This document shows positions 25,921-33,906 of a stretch of DNA of 64,000 nucleotides, one piece after another. This DNA is from Nitrososphaerota archaeon (GTDB lineage Archaea > Thermoproteota > Nitrososphaeria > Nitrososphaerales > JACPRH01): NCBI GenBank assembly GCA_023379805.1, contig JAMCPI010000015.1, positions 1 to 64,000 on the forward strand, written 5' to 3'. A program made the position numbers and the translations under genes. The notes below the pieces were generated by a model, which had not been told where the DNA came from, searched no databases, and saw only the letters and a program-made list of their open reading frames with translations. Within the stretch, counting starts at the first letter, position 1. Each line of letters starts with the position of its first letter.

Positions 25921-26694
25921 TTGATCTTTTTTGAAGATCTACTTGCTCTGAAGACACTAAACCATGCGGTGGTGAATATCATAGGGCCGCCTGGTTCAGG
26001 AAAGAGCAGTATCAGCTTGAACTATGCCGCTGAGGTGATTAGTAGGCGGCAACCTGTAGTATTTGTAGCATTAGATCAGCCACCGCAGCAGATTATTTCA
26101 AGAATAAAGAAGAGTGGGCAGATTGATAACGAAACGATTGACAGATACCTGATTATTTTAGATGGGTATAGCAAGGCAGTTGGGCTCAAACCGGATTCGA
26201 GGTACTCCTTTAACGGTGGGAACCTTTCCGACTTCAACATAGCCTTGTCTGAACTTTTGACCAATAAACCTGAGATAGTGATTATTGACCCAATCTCATC
26301 TCTTTTCATCCAGAATGATGAGGCTTCGATGATAAGGGCGGTTCAGATAATTACGGCTAAGATAAGGGCAGGCGCGACTCACGGCTTCATCAGCTATGAA
26401 GAAGGGGTTCATTCAGAGACAGTCTACAACACGATCCGTTTTCTCAGCGACATAAATCTGGTCGTTAAACGCGACGTAACCGAGAGCGGAGAGGTTATGC
26501 GAGCTATACGTATAGACAGCTCAAGAGGCGTAGCTCTGGATGAAACCTGGCACCAGTTCTTAGTTGATCCCTGTGGAAAGATAATCTGGGCATGCAACAG
26601 CATTTACAAGCCTAGTTTAGAGCAAACACAAGTAATTCCGCTGCCAAAAACTAACGAGACGCACAATACTTATAACTTCAAAGCAAACACGTGA
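25921..26694 (+). CDS. KaiC/RAD55-like RecA-superfamily ATPase
   Basis: A 257-residue single-domain RecA-fold ATPase. Walker A is GPPGSGKSS (residues about 24-32), VVFVALDQPPQQIISRI is the KaiC-like strand with nearby acidic residues, and Walker B is EIVIIDPISSL. Archaeal KaiC-like proteins act in signalling, motility or DNA transactions; this one lacks the second domain of cyanobacterial KaiC. AAGGTGA five bases upstream supports the TTG start. Its TGA overlaps the GTG of the next gene (GTGA), so it is translated with a small three-helix membrane protein, hinting at a membrane-linked sensory role. Confidence 0.8.
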   Translation: MIFFEDLLALKTLNHAVVNIIGPPGSGKSSISLNYAAEVISRRQPVVFVALDQPPQQIISRIKKSGQIDNETIDRYLIILDGYSKAVGLKPDSRYSFNGGNLSDFNIALSELLTNKPEIVIIDPISSLFIQNDEASMIRAVQIITAKIRAGATHGFISYEEGVHSETVYNTIRFLSDINLVVKRDVTESGEVMRAIRIDSSRGVALDETWHQFLVDPCGKIIWACNSIYKPSLEQTQVIPLPKTNETHNTYNFKANT

Positions 26695-27029
26695 TAATTA
26701 TGGAAATTACACTTCTACTTGACCTTCTTTCGCTTATCGCAGGCATCGTTTTCCTCTATTATGCGATTCTCATAAGACGCAAGGTCAAACTTCCCCAGAA
26801 TGACTTATTACTGTTAGTAGGAGTTATATCGGTCATCAACATAGGAGTGCACATTCCAGGGTATTTTCCCACCTTGTTTCCCATGTTAGTGTATGAGTTA
26901 GGGCACCCGATATCCGACGCAGCATTGCTCACAATGTCCATATCTCTTCTTTGGTACGGCTTCACATCCTACTCATACGTTAAGAAGCTAGTAAAAAGAC
27001 CCAAACTACAGTCATCAGCGCAGGCCTGA
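26691..27029 (+). CDS. Small membrane protein coupled to the KaiC-like ATPase
   Basis: A 112-residue protein with three predicted helices (about 6-26, 37-60, 75-97) and a basic cytoplasmic tail. No domain recognised, though the pattern resembles small archaeal membrane partners of KaiC-like or sensor proteins. The GTG start overlaps the upstream stop by four bases, a strong sign of coupling. Confidence 0.6.
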   Translation: MIIMEITLLLDLLSLIAGIVFLYYAILIRRKVKLPQNDLLLLVGVISVINIGVHIPGYFPTLFPMLVYELGHPISDAALLTMSISLLWYGFTSYSYVKKLVKRPKLQSSAQA

Positions 27030-27232
27030 CCCCGACATCCAGAATCGCCCGGCTGCAGAAACTAAGTCTATACAACCCCCTTCCCGAAGAGCCTGACATA
27101 GATGCGATGCCAGGCACAAATATCGCGTATCTAGGCGACCTGTTCAAGTCGGATGAGCCGAGACACAAGCAACCCCAAACGAGGCGCGACTTAACAATTT
27201 TAGGCGACTATCTTTCCCGACGCTGTAATTTC

Positions 27233-27354
27233 TGGTGGGCCGACCAGGATTTGAACCTGAGTTACTACCGTGTGAGGGTAGTGTCCTGACCAGGTTTTCC
27301 GCATATGGTTGGCGAATAAGGCGAAGCCAGCTCTATGCTCTAGACCATCGGCCC
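27233..27354 (-). tRNA. tRNA-Val (CAC) with putative 46-nt D-loop intron
   Basis: On the minus strand GGGCCGA (27354-27348) pairs with TCGGCCC, followed by encoded ACCA (CCA at 27233-27235). The anticodon arm CTACC-CTCACAC-GGTAG gives anticodon CAC (27274-27272), so valine. The T arm is TCAGG-TTCAAAT-CCTGG. The anticodon loop is intact, but the D arm is interrupted: removing 27338-27293 restores a normal D arm GTCT-AGATGGTC-AGGAC and a 76-nt tRNA. The exact splice points are not certain within a few bases. The inserted piece can pair internally (GCATA with TATGC, TGGC with GCCA). A TATA-like box (CTATTTTTAATCC) lies about 28 bases upstream. Confidence 0.88.
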
Positions 27355-27407
27355 ACAGGGCAGCTGGTGCTGGTGGGGATTAAAAATAGTTTGATAGTGC
27401 TGCGGTG

Positions 27408-28616
27408 TTATGGTTGTTTTTTGATTGCGTGTGAGTTGTGGCATGTGTAGCAGTTTCCGTTGTAGTGGGTTGTTGGGCCGTCGGCGAACATTGGGGCGTG
27501 ACAGATGCCGCAGGTTTTGCTTGGGTCTGTTGAGAGGGTCATGGAATGCTCATAGTATGGTAGGTAGCCGTATGCGGCTCTTGTTTCATGTAGTTTTCCT
27601 TCTGATGTGAGGTTTATCATCCGCAGGGTTGAGTGGCATAATCCTTGCGTGGATGAGCAGCTGCTCTTTTCACCGGTTACACCAAGGTAATCTATCGGGA
27701 CTCCTCTTGTTGGAAACGTGGCTGTAGCGATTGTTCTAATATTCTCCCAGACCGAACTCATCTTAGCGACATTTGTGTATGCGCCGGTGTGGAAGTTCCA
27801 GTCATCGGCATACCTGTCCCAAGTCCAAGCACCAGTAGTCTTGTTCTTCACCATCGGAGCCAATGTGACTGTCGAAATGTTGCTTAGACTCAGCTCCTTC
27901 TTGCCTGTTGCTGATACCTCGTAGATAGATCCGTCGCTGCTTACTGTCAGTGAACTGGCTGTGAGATTCTTGTCGGATCTCAATTGTATCCTGAAGTAGT
28001 CCGGGTAAATCCCGGCGATGCTCGCAGTGTAGTGTCCGCTTGAGCTTTCTGACAGAATCATCAAAAGATCTGTGTTGTCCGCTGCATAGTCGAAGAATGT
28101 CAAGTTAGCTTGGATAGAGGCACCAGCAGTAGCTGAATACATGTCGATAGATAACGTAGAGGAGGCTGTTGCAGTGGAGTTGCTCCAAGCGCCGCTGTAA
28201 CCTTTCCCGTAAGGGAAGGGCACCTGCTTATAGCCTAAGGACACCCATCGGCTTTGGTTAACCGGAGCAGTCGAGTTTTTGAGCCAAACCACCCAGTCAG
28301 CCATCCCGAAGCTGCCCCAGCGATCTCTCTTTCCGTGGCAAACTAAGCAGGCGTTCGCATCAGGCCCATCATTCTTGATAGACATGAGCTCACGCACAAT
28401 TGTTCGGCTGTGGTTGGTGCTAACCATCTCCTCGTATATCCCATAGTGGCATTTCAGGCATGACGACTCACCTTTAGCGACGATACTGTGCGGGGTAGTG
28501 GTAGCTATCTGACCTGCTGCACCAAAAGCACCGTACACACCTAAGCTAACCAGCATCACCGCTACAACGAGCAGTATGATTACTCGCCCTCTGCTTGAAC
28601 CGAGCTGTTCAGGCAT
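27408..28616 (-). CDS. Large exported multiheme cytochrome-like protein
   Basis: A 402-residue protein. Signal/anchor helix at about 9-30; two CxxCH sites near the N-terminus (CLKCHYG, CLVCHGK); a central beta-rich region of about 200 residues; then CGICH and CYTCHNSH at the C-terminus, giving four canonical hemes. A further CSSTQGLCHS has the form Cys-x6-Cys-His and could be an unusual heme site or a disulfide. It resembles cytochrome c554/NapC-type or ethylbenzene-dehydrogenase-like heme proteins only loosely. ATG 28616 is chosen over TTG 28649 because a TATATA box at 28651-28657 would place the transcript start between them. Confidence 0.82.
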   Translation of the reverse strand: MPEQLGSSRGRVIILLVVAVMLVSLGVYGAFGAAGQIATTTPHSIVAKGESSCLKCHYGIYEEMVSTNHSRTIVRELMSIKNDGPDANACLVCHGKRDRWGSFGMADWVVWLKNSTAPVNQSRWVSLGYKQVPFPYGKGYSGAWSNSTATASSTLSIDMYSATAGASIQANLTFFDYAADNTDLLMILSESSSGHYTASIAGIYPDYFRIQLRSDKNLTASSLTVSSDGSIYEVSATGKKELSLSNISTVTLAPMVKNKTTGAWTWDRYADDWNFHTGAYTNVAKMSSVWENIRTIATATFPTRGVPIDYLGVTGEKSSCSSTQGLCHSTLRMINLTSEGKLHETRAAYGYLPYYEHSMTLSTDPSKTCGICHAPMFADGPTTHYNGNCYTCHNSHAIKKQP

Positions 28617-28807
28617 ACGGTGCACTTTTATAGAATAATAGCCGCCCAAGTATATAACTAGTAGTGCAGTCTAAGCAGCAAAACAGCACATAGTCACCAG
28701 AATCTGCGTCTGAAGAAACGCGTACCCCACAAACCTTACTCCGCCATACCACTACCTGTTTTAGAAGCAAATAGAAGAGGAGGAGAAAGGAGCGTGCGTG
28801 TCAGAGT

Positions 28808-28975
28808 TTACTTCTTGACACCTAACGCCCTGTTCTTTAGGCGGAGATCTGGGCTTCTGCATTTTCTGCAGCGGGTGGCGCTGATCGGGTTCTTGCTTCC
28901 GCATCTTAGGCAGATCTTAAAGTAGAGTCGTCGCTTCTGCGCAATCTGTTTCTTCACGGCGTCGGTGATAGGCAT
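28808..28975 (-). CDS. rpl40e: Ribosomal protein eL40
   Basis: A 55-residue ribosomal protein of the large subunit. The sequence runs from MPITDAVKKQ through RLYFKICLRCGSKNP and TRCRKCRSPDLRLKNRA. The four cysteines in CxxC and CxxC pairs form the zinc ribbon typical of archaeal eL40, and length and basic character match the family. ATG at 28975, TAA at 28808-28810. It lies in the gap between the multiheme gene and the divergent Alba gene. Confidence 0.9.
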   Translation of the reverse strand: MPITDAVKKQIAQKRRLYFKICLRCGSKNPISATRCRKCRSPDLRLKNRALGVKK

Positions 28976-29096
28976 AGCACATCCGTCCTCAAAGAGCCTC
29001 TTATTACTTTTCCTCTCAAACTCGTGAATGGGCCGCTTCGATCCCGTATCATGCGCAACATATTTAAGCGTCCTGACCTAATGATGAGGATACAAC

Positions 29097-29378
29097 GTGA
29101 TCAAAATGGATAACAACACCGTGTTAATCGGACAGAAACCTGTAATGAACTACGTTCTAGCGGGCCTAACCTTGGTGCAAAACGGCGCCGACGGAGTGGT
29201 TCTGAAGGCACGTGGAAGAGCAATCAGCAAAGCTGTTGATGTTGCTCAGATCATTACTAAGAGGTTCGCAACAGACATTACCATCAAGAGCATCGAAATT
29301 AACACCGAACAGGTAAAGAGCACAGAGACCGGCAACCTCAGCAACGTCAGCTCAATCGAAATCACTCTAACGAAGTAG
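29097..29378 (+). CDS. albA: Alba DNA/RNA-binding chromatin protein
   Basis: A 93-residue Alba-family protein, a dimeric nucleic-acid-coating protein. The N-terminal VLIGQKPVMNYVLAGLTLVQ and VLKARGRAISKAVDVAQII are the conserved Alba core, with the lysine in IGQKPVMNY corresponding to the acetylatable lysine region of Sulfolobus Alba. A GATGAGG ribosome-binding sequence seven bases upstream favours GTG 29097; TATTTAAG near 29061 is a good TATA box. It forms a divergent pair with eL40. Confidence 0.93.
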   Translation: MIKMDNNTVLIGQKPVMNYVLAGLTLVQNGADGVVLKARGRAISKAVDVAQIITKRFATDITIKSIEINTEQVKSTETGNLSNVSSIEITLTK

Positions 29379-29483
29379 CGACACAACGCTCCTTCTCCTA
29401 CTTTTTTAATCATTACACTTTTTACGCAGTTCTGTTAGTTCTGGGTTATACCAGACGTTGTCTTCTACGGTTTGCTCTGAAGC

Positions 29484-31571
29484 TTAGCCGTGTATATGCT
29501 CTTGAGGAATGTACTGGTAAAGTTCATTCGCTACATCCGTGAGACCCAGTTCGTTTAGCTTCTCTTTGGTTGGTATCCCTGTCTTCTGATCCCAGCCGCG
29601 CATCTGGTAATATTCGTCCTTAGCTTTCTCCCAAGCGGGGCGGTCGATCGCGTTTCCTCGCCGGTCTTTGTGTGTGAAGTAGTATTCGTTGAAGGTGTCG
29701 TCTTCACGGCGGCGACCTCGCCTCACTTGATTGGCTCGTTCAAGGTTGAATACTCCCTCAGAAATCTTCAGCAGATCCTTCATCGTTGTGTCAATACCTG
29801 TAGCCTGCGAGTATAATTTGGCCTCTAACTCCAGTCGCTTCGGCCCACTTTCCATCTCAGGATCGTCGGGCTTCTTGTTTTCGGTGAAGAACGTGTCCAG
29901 CTTCATAAGCGCAGTTGGGAAGAACCAGTCGCACAAGCCCACTGAATCTATTAGCACAGCATGGTGCTGCGCCACCACAGCGGCTTGCGGCTTCCCCTCG
30001 TAAGTGAAGGGATTTGCTGCAGCAGCGGTGCCGTAGAACCATTTACACATCTCCTGGTCACCGTATGGAACTCTAGTCCAGCTGTGGTTTGAGTACGGAT
30101 CACGTGTATCTGTAGCCCACAGAATCTGCCCCACCGGGTTCGGATACCCGGTGGGATCTCCAGGACCCTTAGCGGTGCCTATGTAGAACCAGTGCTGCCT
30201 TGAGCCGTGAGCTGTGTATCGCTCCTCATACAGCTCCCAGATGCGGTTTCCATACTTCTCCCTAAGCTTCTCAGCGGTTCGATGAACCCCGTCCGCTAAC
30301 AGGTTACCGAACTCACCTTCACGCCTAGCTAACATTCCGAAGAGCTTGTCAGCAAACTCTATGCTACCCATATCCTGAATAGGTACGCCTGTGTTCTGCT
30401 CAGTCAGTATACCCTCTTTATACGCAGCCCACAGCCAAGAAAGTATTCCTGTAAGCTCATACGAGTTTATCCCCATCCTGTCAGCCAGCTTCACACCGTA
30501 CCATGCGGTCTCGTCCTGCGGCCTCTCCGCGAAGTCTTTGTGAAGCGGCGCCACCGGGCCTACTCCTTCCCAGTTATAGTACATCTGAAGCGCAACACAC
30601 TGCTGGTGACCGGGGGTCATACCCGGCGGAGCAATATATGCTCTGCATATGACTTGGCAGCCGAAGCAGCCGTCAAGCCTCTTCATGTGGCTCGTCAAGA
30701 TCTTTGGGTTCCCGCCGTAGATGCCACCAGGGCCACCGTAAGCAGGTACTACAGGCATGGCTTTTACTCGGATTAGTTTACGAATCTTAAAGACAGTTTC
30801 AACTAGTTCTTTCGGCTTGGCCACCGGCACAGAGCCGGTTCCTCTCACAGCGATGGCTTTGAGGTTCTTTGAGCCCATTACTCCGCCGAAGCCGCATTGA
30901 CCGGCAGCGTCACCTGAATCATGCATTATAGTAGCTACCCTTGAGAGTTTTTCACCCGCTGGGCCGATAGCTACACATCTCACATGCCTAGGATCGTATC
31001 TCGCTGCATACCTCCATTCTTTCGTATCGGGAAGATTAACGTCTTTACCAGCGGTTCGGAATCTAGGGTTAGAACCAGCTCCTCCAGAGGCGTTTCCCCC
31101 GTCGTTTGTAAGTTCCTGCTGTATCCTCTTCTGAACCTCTAAAGCCTCCATGCCCCAGAGATTACCTGCGCTTCTAATCTCGACCTCTTCATCCCTTATC
31201 AGGATGTACACCGGTTTACTGGCCTTGCCGTGGACTATAACACCGTCGTAACCAGCAAACTTGAGCTCAGGAGCCCAGTGACCCCCTATACCTGAGTGCG
31301 AAGGGTACTCCTTGGGATGCTGCGGCGCAAGTGAACCTATTCTCCACCTACCGCTGGACGGTGAATTGGTTCCTGCTAAAGCGCCGGGAGCGAATATGAG
31401 CCTATTTTCAGGATCAAAAGCCCTCGCATCAACAGGCACTTCATCCCATATCACCTTCGCGATCAAACCTCTGCCTCCGATGAATTTAGGGAAGTACTGC
31501 GAGGAAGAAACCTCTGTAATCTTCTGAGATGTTAGATCTATTCGTAGAATTTTACCAGTCCATGAGAACAT
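29484..31571 (-). CDS. Tungsten/molybdenum aldehyde:ferredoxin oxidoreductase family enzyme
   Basis: A 695-residue AOR-family enzyme, which oxidises aldehydes (or related substrates) to acids with a bis-pterin W/Mo cofactor and a 4Fe-4S cluster. The N-terminal domain begins with the usual WTGKILRIDLTSQKITEV and GGRGLIAKVIWDEVP; the pterin region has SGIGGHWAPELKFAGYDG; the cluster cysteines are CFGCQVIC and a distal Cys in GLCDWFF. An insertion near residues 155-190, rich in Gly, Asn and Arg, is not usual. Good TATA and GGAGGT sequences precede ATG 31571. No accessory ferredoxin gene is adjacent, unlike the second AOR at 46983. The substrate is unknown. Confidence 0.9.
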   Translation of the reverse strand: MFSWTGKILRIDLTSQKITEVSSSQYFPKFIGGRGLIAKVIWDEVPVDARAFDPENRLIFAPGALAGTNSPSSGRWRIGSLAPQHPKEYPSHSGIGGHWAPELKFAGYDGVIVHGKASKPVYILIRDEEVEIRSAGNLWGMEALEVQKRIQQELTNDGGNASGGAGSNPRFRTAGKDVNLPDTKEWRYAARYDPRHVRCVAIGPAGEKLSRVATIMHDSGDAAGQCGFGGVMGSKNLKAIAVRGTGSVPVAKPKELVETVFKIRKLIRVKAMPVVPAYGGPGGIYGGNPKILTSHMKRLDGCFGCQVICRAYIAPPGMTPGHQQCVALQMYYNWEGVGPVAPLHKDFAERPQDETAWYGVKLADRMGINSYELTGILSWLWAAYKEGILTEQNTGVPIQDMGSIEFADKLFGMLARREGEFGNLLADGVHRTAEKLREKYGNRIWELYEERYTAHGSRQHWFYIGTAKGPGDPTGYPNPVGQILWATDTRDPYSNHSWTRVPYGDQEMCKWFYGTAAAANPFTYEGKPQAAVVAQHHAVLIDSVGLCDWFFPTALMKLDTFFTENKKPDDPEMESGPKRLELEAKLYSQATGIDTTMKDLLKISEGVFNLERANQVRRGRRREDDTFNEYYFTHKDRRGNAIDRPAWEKAKDEYYQMRGWDQKTGIPTKEKLNELGLTDVANELYQYIPQEHIHG

Positions 31572-31906
31572 CCGCGTAGATACCTCCGTTACCTTTCATG
31601 AACTTGCTCATCCTGTTTTATTCCAGGAATCAGAGTGGTAAATACGATACGTTTTCACTTTCAGAAAAATCTTGAACCATCCAAAGAGAGGCTGATGCAA
31701 CTAGCACCTCTTTTCTTTATTTACAGATGCTTTAGCAGGGGTCGTATTACATCTTCATAAACTTCTGGATGAGTCCACCGGGGGTTCTGTCAGAATCTCT
31801 GAACAAGGCGGGTTGATTTACACTGGCATGTTCCGATGAATTGACAAATCTCTGAACATAAATATACTTTTATTACCCCTTTTTACCACCCCCCGCCAGA
31901 CTACCT
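31572..31906. other. Intergenic region with AOR promoter and a hairpin plus T-run
   Basis: The left part is the promoter and leader of the AOR gene, including a 19-codon frame (31611-31552, minus) that overlaps the AOR start. Around 31690-31722, AGAGG and CCTCT flank a loop and are followed on the plus strand by TTTTCTTTATTT, which looks like a terminator although no plus-strand gene precedes it. AAATATAC near 31859 is the TATA candidate for the next gene. Confidence 0.3.
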
Positions 31907-32416
31907 TTGCGACTTCCCATCTGCTCATTTGACGCCAAAACCGGAATACTCTGCCCAAAATGCGAGAGTAAGCTCCGGAGCGGTCACATAACACAGTCCG
32001 ACGTCGAAGTATCCATTAAAATGTCTGAGCTGCAGGAGAAGATACCGGAGCTTGACAAGACAACCCTCCTACATGCAACAGAGGTGGACAGGGATTTACT
32101 GCTCATAATGGGCAAAGGAGACCATGATGTAATCCGCAAAAACCTCACACTCTTCAAAAAGGTAGAGGGGGCACTTCACCGCAAAATTTGGATAGTGGAA
32201 GGAGATGCATCAGACAGACAGGTTCTTGAAGACATCTTTTTCCCGATAAAAATACTGATGGTTAACGTAGTCTGGCTACCAGACGGAAGCCGACTCACAA
32301 AGGTAATTATCCCAGGTCGAAGAACGGAAAGATTCCCACTCGACCTTGAACAGGTTAAGAATGTAGTGAAAGCAGTCAGGGGCATCGACCTCCTAGTCGA
32401 GTTCGAGAGATCTTGA
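31907..32416 (+). CDS. Archaeal NusA-like RNA-binding protein
   Basis: A 169-residue protein with an N-terminal zinc-ribbon-like start (CSFDAKTGILCPKC) and a C-terminal KH-like region: KIWIVEGDASDRQVLEDIF, PIKILMVNVVWLPDG and PGRRTERFPLDLEQVKNVV. This matches the archaeal family annotated as NusA-like or KH-domain transcription factor, thought to bind RNA during transcription or ribosome assembly. The TTG start sits about 45 bases after a TATA-like AAATATAC. It is followed at short distance by the AspRS gene on the same strand. Confidence 0.72.
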   Translation: MRLPICSFDAKTGILCPKCESKLRSGHITQSDVEVSIKMSELQEKIPELDKTTLLHATEVDRDLLLIMGKGDHDVIRKNLTLFKKVEGALHRKIWIVEGDASDRQVLEDIFFPIKILMVNVVWLPDGSRLTKVIIPGRRTERFPLDLEQVKNVVKAVRGIDLLVEFERS

Positions 32417-32536
32417 CCCTGAACTTGATACCACTAATCTCGACAAATAGCCGAACCTTATCACCGCATGCTCATCGGTTAGCCAGTCAGCCGGTTGGAA
32501 AACAATTAAAACATATGACGATAAGGCGGTGTGAAA

Positions 32537-33862
32537 ATGGCTTCTGACTCGGGTGACACGCTCCTCCGCAGAACACAACCTGTTGCAAAGGTTGTTTCAG
32601 ACAAAGAAAAGATCGGCAGCGAGATAGTGGTAGCAGGCTGGGTTGAGGATATCAGACCTTTAGGCTCACTAATCTTCATGACTGTCCGTGACAACTCAGG
32701 GCTCATCCAGAGTGTCTTCAACCGCAAGAACGTTCCGGAAACGCTGTTCGAAGCGGTCAAGAACATCCCGAGGCAGAGTGTTGTCGCGGTTAGAGGCGTA
32801 TTGAAGGCGGGGAAGAGTCCGGCGAATCCCGTTGAGGTTCAGGCTGAGGAGATACAGGTTCTCTCGGAGGCTGTTCACCCGCTTCCCCTAGACCCAACTG
32901 GAAGAGTTGAAGCGTTAATTGATACTCGGTTGGACTCGCGGGCACTGGATCTCCGGAGCCCTAAGACAATGGCCATCTTCAAGATCCGCCACACGGTCCT
33001 ACACTCAATTAGGGAAACGCTATACGAAGAGGGCTTCTGGGAGGTGAATACAGCCAAGATCATTGGGCAAGCAGCTGAGGGCGGTGCAAACCTGTTCCCG
33101 TTCAGCTACTTCGAGCAAAAAGCGTTCCTAGCCCAAAGCCCGCAGCTGTACAAGGAGCAGCTCACAATGTCTCTTGGCAGAGTGTTCGAAATAGCAAACT
33201 ACTACCGGGCTGAAAAATCTCATACCACTAGGCATCTCAACGAGTTCACCAGCGTAGACATTGAAGCCGCATTCGCGGGGAAGGATGATGTGATGAAAAT
33301 CCTCGAGAAGATGGTTGTAAACGCGGTCAAAGACGTAGTGAAGCAGCGAGCCGCTGAGCTAGAAGCACTGGGGCAGCGGCTGAATGTGCCTGAAGCCCCC
33401 TTCACTCGTGTAACCTACAGTCAAGCAGTCAAAGAGCTGAACAGCAAAGGAGTCAAGATAAGCGAAGGAGATGATTTGCGAGATAATGATCTGAGAATGC
33501 TAGGGGAGATCCACCCTGAGTACTGGTGGTTAGTTGACTGGCCAGCCTCGCTGAAACCGTTCTACATCAAACGGACAGCGGACGGCAAATACGCGTTATC
33601 ATTCGATCTTCAACATGGATACCTTGAACTAGCCTCAGGAGGTAGCCGCGTGTCAAACCCCAAGGAGCTGGAACAGAGACTTAAAGAAGCAGATCTGCAG
33701 ATTGAAAGCTTCGAATCCCACCTGAAAACCTTCCAGTGGGGAATGCCCCCGCACTCCGGATGGGGCTTCGGACTTGACCGCTTCATAATGGTGGTCACCG
33801 GAGCTAAAAACATTCGGGAAGCAGTCCTTTACCCGCGAGACCAGTTCAGACTAACCCCTTAG
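32537..33862 (+). CDS. aspS: Aspartyl-tRNA synthetase (archaeal type)
   Basis: A class IIb aminoacyl-tRNA synthetase of about 441 residues. An N-terminal OB-fold anticodon domain (AGWVEDIRPLGSLIFMTVRD) is followed by the catalytic domain with motif 2 in NYYRAEKSHTTRHLNEFTSVDIEAAF and motif 3 in GWGFGLDRFIM. KPFYIK and FDLQHGYLELASGG are typical of AspRS rather than AsnRS, although motif 2 has Lys-Ser where many AspRS have Glu-His. No bacterial insertion domain is present. Whether it is discriminating or also makes Asp-tRNA-Asn cannot be read directly. ATG 32537 follows GGTG; GTG 32531 is the alternative. Confidence 0.9.
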   Translation: MASDSGDTLLRRTQPVAKVVSDKEKIGSEIVVAGWVEDIRPLGSLIFMTVRDNSGLIQSVFNRKNVPETLFEAVKNIPRQSVVAVRGVLKAGKSPANPVEVQAEEIQVLSEAVHPLPLDPTGRVEALIDTRLDSRALDLRSPKTMAIFKIRHTVLHSIRETLYEEGFWEVNTAKIIGQAAEGGANLFPFSYFEQKAFLAQSPQLYKEQLTMSLGRVFEIANYYRAEKSHTTRHLNEFTSVDIEAAFAGKDDVMKILEKMVVNAVKDVVKQRAAELEALGQRLNVPEAPFTRVTYSQAVKELNSKGVKISEGDDLRDNDLRMLGEIHPEYWWLVDWPASLKPFYIKRTADGKYALSFDLQHGYLELASGGSRVSNPKELEQRLKEADLQIESFESHLKTFQWGMPPHSGWGFGLDRFIMVVTGAKNIREAVLYPRDQFRLTP

Positions 33863-33906
33863 CTGTCAACAAAAAACAGCCAATGAGCGCTGGAGCATCT
33901 AGTAAT

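Noticed and set aside
27107-27450. Two plus-strand frames across the tRNA-Val region
   Set aside because: They run through the tRNA and the multiheme gene 3' end on the opposite strand and have no protein-like character.
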